From an uncultured Bryobacteraceae bacterium (lineage in GTDB: Bacteria; Acidobacteriota; Terriglobia; Bryobacterales; Bryobacteraceae): a stretch of 64,000 bases of DNA. Positions 17,557 through 24,571 of the stretch are shown here, piece by piece. The translations under genes were made by a program, and so were the position numbers. The notes under the pieces are model-generated. The model ran no database searches. It was not told where the DNA came from and saw nothing but the letters and a program-made list of their open reading frames with translations. The stretch is from assembly GCA_937924525.1 (NCBI GenBank), contig CALDSU010000008.1:62001-126000 (forward strand), given 5' to 3'. Every line of letters begins with the position of its first letter. Position 1 is the stretch's first letter.

Positions 17557-18462
17557 TCAGCCGCCACGACAACATCTGCTCGCGGCCAGCCGCAGCACCC
17601 TCCCGCAACTGCGCAGGGGCCGAAAACTTCGTTCCGCCGCCACCGCCGGCCACACCCGCAGCGAAACGCCTACCAGTATAGCGAAGCCCAGCATCCGCAC
17701 TTGCCGCGAACCCAGATGCTTCTCGGCATACCGCAACAGGCTGCCGTACCACGCCGCTTGGCGCTCTTCCCAAGGCATCCGGAGAACGGCGTGCCCGCCG
17801 CGATGCCGCGCCACCGCACCGGGCTCGTACCGGATCCGCCATCCGGCCTGCCGCAGACGGTAACAAAAATCGACATCCTCGAACCAGACGGGAAAAAACG
17901 ATTCGTCGAAGCCGCCCGCCTGCCGCCAAGCTTCGCGCCGGATCAGCAGAAAAGCGCCTGCCGGTTGCTCGGCCTCCTGCGCCTGTTCGAGATCGGCATC
18001 CAGGCACCGGTACCGCCGGTTGAGCGGGTTGGACGGCCACGCGCGATTCAACAGCAAGGCTTCCGCAGCCAGCTCCGCGGCGCGCGGAAAACGGCGCAGC
18101 GTGAATCCGCGCTGCGCCAGACCATCCTCTCCCGCCAGCTTGCCGCCCGCCGCGCCGACGCCCGGCGCCGAGCAGGCCCGTACCAGCGGCTCCAACGAGG
18201 TTTCCAACACCGCATCCGGATTCAGCAGCAGAACGAACTCGCAGTCCAGCAGGGCCAGGCCTTGATTCGCGGCCGCGGCAAACCCCCGGTTCTCCTGATT
18301 GACGATCACCCGCGCGCCGCTGGCGCGGGCAATGGCGGCCGTGCCATCGCGCGAGGCGTTGTCCACCACCACCAGGTCGCCGCAGCGGCCCGCGGCGGCC
18401 GCCAGACACGCCGGCAGCACCTCCGCCGAGTTATGCGTGATCACCACCACTCCGGGTTCCAT
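17557..18462 (-). CDS. GT2 glycosyltransferase
   Basis: A 301-residue family 2 glycosyltransferase similar in plan to its two neighbours: VVVITHNSAEVLPACL, DLVVVDNASRDGT, LLLNPDAVLE (DxD position) and FPVWFEDVDFCYRLRQAGW (acidic acceptor motif). The C-terminus has a basic hydrophobic stretch (VRMLGFAILVGVSLRVWP) that could rest on the membrane. It begins four bases after the preceding gene, so the two are one transcription unit. Likely adds a deoxyhexose or hexose during surface-glycan assembly; sugar not predictable. Confidence 0.85.
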   Translation of the reverse strand: MEPGVVVITHNSAEVLPACLAAAAGRCGDLVVVDNASRDGTAAIARASGARVIVNQENRGFAAAANQGLALLDCEFVLLLNPDAVLETSLEPLVRACSAPGVGAAGGKLAGEDGLAQRGFTLRRFPRAAELAAEALLLNRAWPSNPLNRRYRCLDADLEQAQEAEQPAGAFLLIRREAWRQAGGFDESFFPVWFEDVDFCYRLRQAGWRIRYEPGAVARHRGGHAVLRMPWEERQAAWYGSLLRYAEKHLGSRQVRMLGFAILVGVSLRVWPAVAAERSFRPLRSCGRVLRLAASRCCRGG

Positions 18463-18465
18463 GAA

Positions 18466-19461
18466 TCAACCCGCGCCTGCCAGCCGCCGGTAGCAGCGCC
18501 AGAACCGATCGGCTCCCGCCGCCGCCTGCAAGCGCATCAACTCGGATTCGGATTCTTCGAGCAGCCGGCACAGCGGGCCCTCCGTCCCCCGCTTGTCCAG
18601 CGTGGCTACCTCCCGGTAACGCCAGATCCCCTCGACTTTCCCCGCCAGCCACGCCAGCGGGCGTCCGTGCCGGACCGCGACCAATCCCCACAGCAACTGC
18701 CCGGCCAGCAACGGCCGCCAATACCGCCGCGCGAGGGCCGGGGAGAGATGGCGGGCAGCCAGGAATACCTGGTTGCGGGCCAGCAGGCGCACCGTCGCCG
18801 GATGCCACCGGCCGAGCGCTGCGCTGCCCACGTGCACGGCTCGCGCCGCCGGCTCGTACCAGCCCCGATAGCCGCCCAGCGCGGCGCGCAGCGCGAAATC
18901 CGCGTCCTCGAGGTAACTTCCGAAAGCCGGTTCCAACATGCCGGCTTCCTCGAAGAGCCGCCGCCGGTAGAGCGTTGCCGTCATCGAGGCCAGCGCGATG
19001 GGCCGCGCGTTGGCGTAGACCGGATGATCCCGCTGCCCGCTACCGGCCCGCCAGGGCAGCACACCCCGAGTCACCAGGTCGAACGCGCCATCCAGCACTT
19101 GGCCGCCGGGCCGGAACAGCCTCCCGCAAACGAACCACACCTGCTCGCGGGCCAGCGCCGCGCCCAGTTTCTCCAGCCAGTCCGCCGCCGGTTCTACGTC
19201 GCTGTTCACGATCGCCACCAGTGGCGTCCCCACGCGCTGCAACCCCTCGTTGATCGCCCGGGCGAATCCCAGGTTCGCGCCAAGCCGGAGGACGCGCGCG
19301 CCCCGCGCCTCCGCCTCGCCGGGCGCCCCGTCCGTCGAACCGTTGTCCACCACCAGCACTTCGGCGGGAGGCCTCGTCTGGCTGGCCAGCGCTTCCAGCA
19401 GCCGCGCCAGCAGCGGCCGCCCATTCCATACCGGGATCAGTACCGTAACCGCGTCCGCCAT
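18466..19461 (-). CDS. GT2 glycosyltransferase
   Basis: A 331-residue family 2 glycosyltransferase. VTVLIPVWNGRPLLARLLEA and EVLVVDNGSTDGAPG are the donor half, AIVNSDVEPAADW holds the DxD-like motif, and SYLEDADFALRAALGGYRGW the EDxD-type motif. It lacks the long C-terminal membrane segment of the 16439-17488 paralogue. Spacing to both neighbours is under 10 bp. Paralogy with the next two genes suggests local duplication followed by specialisation to successive sugars of one glycan. Confidence 0.83.
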   Translation of the reverse strand: MADAVTVLIPVWNGRPLLARLLEALASQTRPPAEVLVVDNGSTDGAPGEAEARGARVLRLGANLGFARAINEGLQRVGTPLVAIVNSDVEPAADWLEKLGAALAREQVWFVCGRLFRPGGQVLDGAFDLVTRGVLPWRAGSGQRDHPVYANARPIALASMTATLYRRRLFEEAGMLEPAFGSYLEDADFALRAALGGYRGWYEPAARAVHVGSAALGRWHPATVRLLARNQVFLAARHLSPALARRYWRPLLAGQLLWGLVAVRHGRPLAWLAGKVEGIWRYREVATLDKRGTEGPLCRLLEESESELMRLQAAAGADRFWRCYRRLAGAG

Positions 19462-19470
19462 CCGCTTCTC

Positions 19471-20142
19471 TTACGTGAAGCGCTTCTTGAGCAGAAACCA
19501 GAGATTGTAGAATCCATCCCGCCAAGGGTTCAGTTTGATCTCCCCCAGCCGCGAGGAATACTGAATGGAGATCTCCCCAAACCGGATCCGCGGGTGTTTC
19601 AGCGCCTCGATTTTAATCTCCTCGGAAAACGCCATCCCGTCCGATTCCAGCTTCATCAGCGGGAGGATCGAGCGGCGCAAGACCCACATGCCGGACTGGG
19701 AATCCCGCACCCAGCGCAGGTAAAGCAGCGACATCGCCAGCGACAGAATCAGGTTGCCGATCTTATGCTTCAGACTCATCGCCCGCTTGTCGCGCACCGG
19801 AAAACGCGAGGCGTTCAGAAAATCCACCTCGAGATGCCGAAACGCCTCCAGCAGATACGAAATGGCGTCGACCGGATAACTGTGATCGCCGTCCAGGGTC
19901 ACAATGACATCGCCCGTCGCCGCCGCAAATCCCCGCTTGTAACTCCGTCCGTAGCCCCGCACCTCCTCCCGGATCACCTTCGCCCCCAACTGCGCCGCCA
20001 CCTCGGAAGTCCGGTCCGTCGAGTTATTGTCGACCACAATCACTTCGTCCACAAACGCGGGCATGCGCCGCAACACCTCCTGAATGCCCTGCTCTTCGTT
20101 CAGGCAAGGCGTGATCACTGTGATCCGCTGGCCGTTATACAA
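19471..20142 (-). CDS. Polyprenyl-phosphate glycosyltransferase (DPM1-like GT2)
   Basis: A 223-residue GT2 enzyme of the dolichol-phosphate-mannose-synthase type, which moves a sugar from a nucleotide to polyprenyl phosphate. Key segments are ITVITPCLNEEQGIQEVL, EVIVVDNNSTDRT, VTLDGDHSYPVDAI (DxD) and WVRDSQSGMWVLRRS. No C-terminal membrane domain follows. The start was placed at TTG 20142, because GGAGG lies five bases upstream; longer open frame upstream has no homology and overlaps a divergent gene. First gene of the glycosyltransferase run. Confidence 0.85.
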   Translation of the reverse strand: MYNGQRITVITPCLNEEQGIQEVLRRMPAFVDEVIVVDNNSTDRTSEVAAQLGAKVIREEVRGYGRSYKRGFAAATGDVIVTLDGDHSYPVDAISYLLEAFRHLEVDFLNASRFPVRDKRAMSLKHKIGNLILSLAMSLLYLRWVRDSQSGMWVLRRSILPLMKLESDGMAFSEEIKIEALKHPRIRFGEISIQYSSRLGEIKLNPWRDGFYNLWFLLKKRFT

Positions 20143-20168
20143 TCGCTCCTCCGCGATATGATCGAAGA

Positions 20169-20636
20169 GTGCATCGGTTTGTTGCGCTTGCCGCGTTCGC
20201 GGCGGCTTTGGCCGCCCAGGCTCCCGAACCGCCGGAATTGTATGTGTTGCCCATGCGCGCGGGGCTCGACCAGTTCCTGGCGAACCACATTGCCGCCTCC
20301 CATCTGTACCGCGTCGCCACCGACCCGAAACGCGCCACGGTCTTCCTGACGGACCGTCTCGGCGAGTCATTCGAGCAAAAAATGCAGGAACTGTTTCCGC
20401 CGCCGAAGTCCCCCGAGGAACCGGACGCCGCCGGGAGTTCTGCCAAGCAGCACGACGTTCCCCGCGGGGTCTTCCTGTCCGGAGCCGCCAGGGGCAACGT
20501 GTTTCTGGTGGACGCCCAGTCGCGCCAGGTACTCTGGTCGGCGTTCGTCAAACCCAAGAATAACACTCCCGATGAGTTAAACCGGACCGCCCGACGGATC
20601 GTCGCGCGCCTGGCGGCCAGCCAGCGAGGTAACTAG
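20169..20636 (+). CDS. Small secreted protein of unknown function
   Basis: A 155-residue protein beginning at GTG 20169 with a signal peptide (MHRFVALAAFAAALAAQAP). The mature part has LYVLPMRAGLDQFLANHI, TVFLTDRLGESFEQKMQEL and RGNVFLVDAQSRQVLWSAF, alternating strands and helices suggestive of a small alpha/beta periplasmic domain. No catalytic motif is recognised. It is divergent from the glycosyltransferase run, with only 26 bp between the two start codons, so the promoters must overlap the opposite coding sequences if both starts are right. Confidence 0.65.
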   Translation: MHRFVALAAFAAALAAQAPEPPELYVLPMRAGLDQFLANHIAASHLYRVATDPKRATVFLTDRLGESFEQKMQELFPPPKSPEEPDAAGSSAKQHDVPRGVFLSGAARGNVFLVDAQSRQVLWSAFVKPKNNTPDELNRTARRIVARLAASQRGN

Positions 20637-20844
20637 CGTTTCTCCCCCACGCGAACTGACTCCTGCTGCTAGGATAGGAAAGAGCGCCAACGGCACGGCT
20701 AGGTTGGAGTGACTTTCGCGGATTCCTTTCTCCGCCTCCCGAACGATGACTTGCAAGTGAGGCTGGAAGGCGATTTCTCGCATGGACTCGGCCAGGCCCC
20801 GGGCGCAAAGCGGACACCCAGGCATTCCTGGTTTAGGAGATACC

Positions 20845-21150
20845 TTGAAAGACATTCGGCAAATCATCAGCGAGTTGGAACAGCAACAGGACGCGATCAC
20901 CCGGGCCATTGCCGCCTTGCGGGAAGTGGGTGGAGCAGCTGCTCCCGGCGTCCGCAAGAAAGTTGCGACCGCCGCCGCCCCTCAGAAGCGCAGGATTAGT
21001 CCCGAAGGTCGGGCCAGAATCTCAGCCGCCGCCAAAGCGCGCTGGGCGGCCGAGCGCGCCAAAAAGGCCGCCGCGGCTCAACCGCAAACGGGTAAAAAGC
21101 GCGCCGCGCGGAAGCGGAACCGGCCGCAACCCGCCCCCGCGGCCGCGTAG
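20845..21150 (+). CDS. Small histone-H1-like basic protein
   Basis: A 101-residue protein from TTG 20845, chosen because AGGAG lies five bases upstream. Residues 1-35 form an acidic helix (MKDIRQIISELEQQQDAITR); the rest is Lys/Arg/Ala-rich, with RISPEGRARISAAAKARWAA followed by repeated KKAAAAQ/KKRAARKRNR tracts. This composition resembles bacterial histone-like or H1-like DNA-binding tails. The SxExRxRISAAAKARWA pattern recurs in small acidobacterial proteins as I remember them. DNA binding is inferred from charge only. Confidence 0.65.
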   Translation: MKDIRQIISELEQQQDAITRAIAALREVGGAAAPGVRKKVATAAAPQKRRISPEGRARISAAAKARWAAERAKKAAAAQPQTGKKRAARKRNRPQPAPAAA

Positions 21151-21309
21151 CTCCCAACCGGATCCGGTCTAGTCCGAGCGCGCCAGGTGCGGCCCTCAGA
21201 GAACGGCTCTGCCCCTGCCGTCTCTCTCTTCACCGGCAGGTCGGTGCGGCTCTGGCGGGATGTGTCCCCCGCGCCCCGCTTCCTGGCCTTTGGCGGGCAT
21301 CGGGGCTGG

Positions 21310-22155
21310 TCAGGTCCCTTGCGGGTAGCAGCCCAGCAATCGCCATTCGGCAATTTCCTTGAGGTGGGAGAGCGCGTTTCGCACCACGGGATCCTCCACG
21401 TGCCCGAGGAAATCGAGATAGAAAAGATACTCCCAGGGCTTGCCCCGGAGAGGGCGGGATTCGATCTTCGCCAGATTCAGGTCCCGCAAGGCAAACGCGC
21501 TGAGACATCGGAACAATGACCCGGGCACGTTGCGCGTCGTGAACACGAGCGACGTCTTCCACGTCACACGGGCCGTCTTCGCTCGCCGCGCGCGCGGATC
21601 GCTGGGGCGGCGGAGCAGGAAAAAGCGCGTGAAATTCTGCCGGTCGTCTTCAATCGACCGCTGCAGAATGCGTGCGCCGTAAATCCGGGCCGCGCTGGCG
21701 GAGGCGATCGCCGCGGCGTCGCGTAGTTGCTGCTCAGCCAGCATCTTGACGCTGCCCGCCGTGTCGTAGTGGGCGTGCTTCTCGTACTCCGGATGCTCGG
21801 TGAAAAAACGCAAACATTGGTTGAGCGCCACCGGATGCGAATAGACGCGCCGGACCTGCCGCGCCTTCACCCCTGGCAACGCGATCAGGTTGTGCACAAT
21901 GCGGATTCGCGTCTCGCCCGTGATCACCACGTCGAAGTTCTGCAAGTGGTCGTAGTTCTCATGCACCGAGCCATGCAGCGTGTTCTCAATCGGCAGGATC
22001 GCGGCATCCACCCGCTTCTCCACCAGGCTGCGGAGCACATCCTCAAAACGGGCGCAGGGCACCGGCGTCACCTCCGGTCCCAGCAGGCGCCGGGCCGCCT
22101 CCTCGCTGAACGCCCCTCGTTCTCCCTGAAACGCCGCCGTTTGTTTCTTCGCCAT
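21310..22155 (-). CDS. pheA: Prephenate dehydratase (with ACT domain)
   Basis: A 281-residue monofunctional prephenate dehydratase that makes phenylpyruvate for phenylalanine synthesis. Domain 1 (~1-185) has AAFQGERGAFSEEAARRL, VDAAILPIENTLHGSV and the catalytic NFTRFFLL (TRF motif). Domain 2 (~200-275) is an ACT domain for phenylalanine feedback, with GSLFRCLSAFALRDLNL and KIESRPLRGKPWEY. The ATG lies two bases after the ubiX stop, so the genes are cotranscribed. No chorismate mutase domain is fused. Confidence 0.95.
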   Translation of the reverse strand: MAKKQTAAFQGERGAFSEEAARRLLGPEVTPVPCARFEDVLRSLVEKRVDAAILPIENTLHGSVHENYDHLQNFDVVITGETRIRIVHNLIALPGVKARQVRRVYSHPVALNQCLRFFTEHPEYEKHAHYDTAGSVKMLAEQQLRDAAAIASASAARIYGARILQRSIEDDRQNFTRFFLLRRPSDPRARRAKTARVTWKTSLVFTTRNVPGSLFRCLSAFALRDLNLAKIESRPLRGKPWEYLFYLDFLGHVEDPVVRNALSHLKEIAEWRLLGCYPQGT

Positions 22156-22157
22156 GG

Positions 22158-22718
22158 TTACTCAGGTTGCCATCTCTTAATTTGAGCGTCGGGGACGCCC
22201 AACAGGTCCAGAACGCGGTCGATGCTGTGATCGACGATGTCCGCCACGGTTTGCGGCCGGTGGTAAAAGGCCGGCACCGGAGGGGCAATGATCGCCCCCA
22301 TCTCCGCCAGGGCGGCCATGTGGCGCAGATGCCCCAGGTGAAACGGCGATTCCCGCACCAGCAGGATCAGTTTGCGCCGCTCCTTCAGCGCCACGTCCGC
22401 TGCCCGGATCAGCAGGTTCGCGCTGATGCCGCTCGCAATCGCCGACATGGTGTGGATCGAACAAGGAGCGATCACCATCGCGTCCGTCCGGTAGGAGCCG
22501 CTCGCCAGGCGGCAGCCGATGTCCTCCAGGGGGTACGAATAGTCCGCCAGCTCCTTGAGCGCCGCACCCCGCAACCCCATTTCCAAATAGAGGGTCCGCT
22601 CGCCGGAACGTGTGAGGATGAGATGGGTCTCCACTGCGGGTAGCGCCTTTAGCCGTTCTAGTAAGCGATACCCGTACACCACCCCGCTCGCGCCCGACAC
22701 GCCCACCACGATTTTCAA
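22158..22718 (-). CDS. ubiX: Flavin prenyltransferase UbiX
   Basis: A 186-residue UbiX/Pad1 enzyme that prenylates FMN to make the cofactor of UbiD-type decarboxylases. KIVVGVSGASGVVYGYRLLE is the FMN-binding start, APCSIHTMSAIASGISANLL the conserved middle, and VRESPFHLGHLRHMAALAEM the dimethylallyl-phosphate loop. The TTG at 22718 matches the usual family N-terminus and has GGAGG nine bases upstream; a GTG at 22739 would add seven residues. In futalosine-pathway bacteria UbiX can support menaquinone synthesis, consistent with mqnA here. No ubiD is visible. Confidence 0.93.
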   Translation of the reverse strand: MKIVVGVSGASGVVYGYRLLERLKALPAVETHLILTRSGERTLYLEMGLRGAALKELADYSYPLEDIGCRLASGSYRTDAMVIAPCSIHTMSAIASGISANLLIRAADVALKERRKLILLVRESPFHLGHLRHMAALAEMGAIIAPPVPAFYHRPQTVADIVDHSIDRVLDLLGVPDAQIKRWQPE

Positions 22719-22742
22719 TTTTGCAGCCCTCCTCTCCACTCT

Positions 22743-22760
22743 TGTTCTGAATTCAGAACA
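22743..22760. promoter_or_regulatory. Perfect 18-bp palindrome, probable operator
   Basis: TGTTCTGAATTCAGAACA reads identically on both strands with no spacer. It sits between the divergent ubiX and XRE-type regulator genes, 18 bp before the -35 of the regulator promoter and 25 bp before the ubiX start codon. Such symmetry and place are typical for a dimeric repressor binding its own control region. The XRE-type protein encoded just downstream is the natural candidate ligand. Confidence 0.65.
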
Positions 22761-22778
22761 GGACTCGACTTAAGCGGC

Positions 22779-22807
22779 TTGCCCCCCTGCAGGACGCCCG
22801 CTATAAT
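22779..22807 (+). promoter_or_regulatory. Sigma-70-type promoter of the XRE/S24-like regulator
   Basis: TTGCCC (22779-22784, 4 of 6 consensus) and TATAAT (22802-22807, perfect) are separated by exactly 17 bp. The expected transcription start is near 22814, leaving only about a dozen bases before the TTG codon at 22826, so the message would be almost leaderless. Confidence 0.7.
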
Positions 22808-22825
22808 TAGGGTCCTGAGGCTCCA

Positions 22826-23662
22826 TTGGAGTACCGAATCAGATCGCGTGGCATCGCCTCGGATGGGATTACGGAGGAAGCGGGACAGCGCCTCAAACAA
22901 ATCCGCGAGCGCCTGAACCTGACCATCCGCGACGTGGAGGAAGCCAGCCGGCTGATTGCCGATCGCCATCAGAACGATGAGTTCGTGGTCGGTTTGAGCC
23001 GTCTGTCGGAGATCGAAAACCGCGGCACTCTCCCCACCATCTACCGCCTCTACTCGCTGTGCGTCATCTACCGGCTGGAACCGGCGGAGGTGCTCGAATG
23101 GTACGGCGTGGACATGGCCTCGGTGGCCGCCGACGCCTCCCTGGTGGAGGTCTCCAAGAGCCACCTCGTCCGCTTTCGGCCCGATGGCCGCGGCTACGTG
23201 AACATGCCGCTGGCCCTGGATCCCGGCTTCGATTTCCGGCGCACCACCCACTTCAGCCGCATGATCCAACGCTGGGGCCGGCTTCCCCTGGCGCTGCTCA
23301 ACGGCCTCGACCTCAAAGAGCACCGCTACGGTTTCATCGGTGGCGAGGACTTCATGATGTATCCGCTGTTGCCGCCGGGCTCCCTGGTGCTCATCGACGA
23401 AACCCGCCGCAAAATCGTCTCCTCCGGCTGGGCCAACGAGTTCGAGCGTCCCATCTACTTCTTGGAACGCCGGGATGGCTGGTCTTGCGGATGGTGTTCC
23501 TTGCGCGAGGGACAATTGATCCTCCAGCCCCATCCGGCATCTCCTTGCGCTCCCGAAGTCTACAGTCATCCGAACGATATCGAGGTGGTCGGCCAGGTCG
23601 TCGGCGTGGCTATGCGTCTGGATCTTCGGAAGAAACGCCGTTTACGTTCTGCAACAGGTTAA
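22826..23662 (+). CDS. XRE-family regulator with degenerate S24/LexA-like C-terminal domain
   Basis: A 278-residue protein. Residues ~18-95 are an XRE helix-turn-helix (AGQRLKQIRERLNLTIRDVE, LSRLSEIENRGTLPTIYRLY). The C-terminal part (~180-270; LLPPGSLVLIDE, PIYFLERRDGWSCGW, NDIEVVGQVVGVAM) follows the beta pattern of S24/LexA-type domains, but the catalytic Ser of the GDSM motif is not seen (the equivalent stretch reads GGEDFMMYP), so self-cleavage is unlikely. The reading frame starts at TTG 22826. A strong promoter and an 18-bp palindrome lie directly upstream, suggesting autoregulation and perhaps control of ubiX-pheA. The 3' end overlaps the convergent gene by 53 bp. Confidence 0.8.
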   Translation: MEYRIRSRGIASDGITEEAGQRLKQIRERLNLTIRDVEEASRLIADRHQNDEFVVGLSRLSEIENRGTLPTIYRLYSLCVIYRLEPAEVLEWYGVDMASVAADASLVEVSKSHLVRFRPDGRGYVNMPLALDPGFDFRRTTHFSRMIQRWGRLPLALLNGLDLKEHRYGFIGGEDFMMYPLLPPGSLVLIDETRRKIVSSGWANEFERPIYFLERRDGWSCGWCSLREGQLILQPHPASPCAPEVYSHPNDIEVVGQVVGVAMRLDLRKKRRLRSATG

Positions 23663-24083
23663 GCAGCGTTTCAATGTCCCGCAAGTAGAGCTCGCGTTCA
23701 ACCGGCCGCACCGATGCCGGCATCAGGTGCAGGTACGGTTTCACCCGCGTCCAAGTCTCGACAATGCGCTTTCGCTCGGCTTCCACGCCCGACAGATAGA
23801 GTTCCAGGTCCGCCTTCTGCTGCTCCAGATCGAATGCCAGCCACTCGGAGAACGACTGCTCATGGCTTTCCCGCAGCGCTTCGTGGGCCTCCCGGGGACT
23901 GAATTGCTGCGCCAGGCCAAAATGCTGGTACAGACCTGTGTCGGCGTCCCGCAAAGAGCAGAGGTAGACCAGCCGCCCAAATACCGACTCAATGTGTGAA
24001 AGCGTGTGCCTCCACAAATCGCCGATTGGTCTACGATCAAAACCCACAGCGTTGCTTTCAAGATCCAGCCGTCTCGGTTTCAC
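23610..24083 (-). CDS. Conserved-looking hypothetical protein, helical
   Basis: A 157-residue protein, GTG start at 24083 behind a G-rich stretch. It is mostly helical with charged faces: DLWRHTLSHIESVFGRLVYL, FSPREAHEALRESHEQSFSE, QQKADLELYLSGVEAERKRI, ELYLRDIETLLNLLQNVNGV. No signal peptide, membrane span or catalytic motif. The 3' end overlaps that of the convergent XRE-type regulator by 53 bp, so at least one C-terminus is constrained in two frames. Function unknown. Confidence 0.6.
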   Translation of the reverse strand: MKPRRLDLESNAVGFDRRPIGDLWRHTLSHIESVFGRLVYLCSLRDADTGLYQHFGLAQQFSPREAHEALRESHEQSFSEWLAFDLEQQKADLELYLSGVEAERKRIVETWTRVKPYLHLMPASVRPVERELYLRDIETLLNLLQNVNGVSSEDPDA

Positions 24084-24242
24084 CCCACCCCGATTATAGA
24101 CCTAAGTCAAACGCTCGCGCGCAAAAGGGGCCGGGTGATCCGGTACTGGAAAATCTCTCGCCTCGCTCCTCCGCTCCGCCCCCGCCGGTACTAACCTCAA
24201 GTCCGAAAGGGTACCTCCCGCTCCAGAAAGGAAATAGTACCA

Positions 24243-24518
24243 ATGTCGCGCAATTCGCTCTTCGCCGCCGCCCTCGTGGCGCTTCTCTTGGGTTTGACCC
24301 CCAGCCTTGGATGGGTCGACTCGTGGTCCTTGTCGGGGACCTCCTTGCTGGCTCTTAACCGAACGGACGACCTGTTCCCCTGCCCCGACGGCGACTGTAA
24401 AACGGCCTTGAACCGGACCGACGACCTGTTTCCCTGCCCCGACGGCGACTGTAAAACGGCCGTGAACCGAGCGGACGACCTGTTCCCCTGCCCCGATGGC
24501 GATTGCAAGTTGGGTTGA
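24243..24518 (+). CDS. Short secreted protein with three CPDGDC repeats
   Basis: A 91-residue protein. Residues 1-23 are a clean signal peptide (MSRNSLFAAALVALLLGLTP). The last 54 residues are three tandem copies of LNRTDDLFPCPDGDCKTA (copy 2 identical; copy 3 has VNRADD and ends KLG). Each copy has one CPDGDC, two cysteines four apart, so six cysteines in the mature protein, most simply three disulfide-closed acidic loops. AAAGGA-like SD sequence lies upstream of ATG 24243. The acidic D/D/D spacing resembles a minimal metal-binding loop. I do not recognise a family; a repeat-core peptide, metal-binding or adhesin-like role are all possible. Confidence 0.75.
   Translation: MSRNSLFAAALVALLLGLTPSLGWVDSWSLSGTSLLALNRTDDLFPCPDGDCKTALNRTDDLFPCPDGDCKTAVNRADDLFPCPDGDCKLG
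24354..24515 (+). repeat. Three 54-bp in-frame tandem repeats
   Basis: Units at 24354-24407, 24408-24461 and 24462-24515 encode the 18-residue CPDGDC repeat. Units 1 and 2 differ at only a few third positions and the first codon; unit 3 has more changes (GAT for GAC, TGC for TGT) and a different last two codons. Near-identity at the DNA level suggests recent expansion by slippage or unequal recombination, with unit 3 the oldest. Confidence 0.9.
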
Positions 24519-24571
24519 AGATGGCTTGAATTGGCCGATGATAGAATCTTGGGCGGTGCTTCCGCCCGACC

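Noticed and set aside
17701-20349. 882-codon plus-strand open frame opposite the glycosyltransferases
   Set aside because: Pro/Arg/Gln-rich low-complexity translation without motifs; it is the antisense shadow of four well-supported GT2 genes in high-GC DNA.
24354-24515. Three 54-bp tandem repeats as a CRISPR array or minisatellite
   Set aside because: There are no spacers between units, and the repeats are in frame within a signal-peptide-bearing gene.
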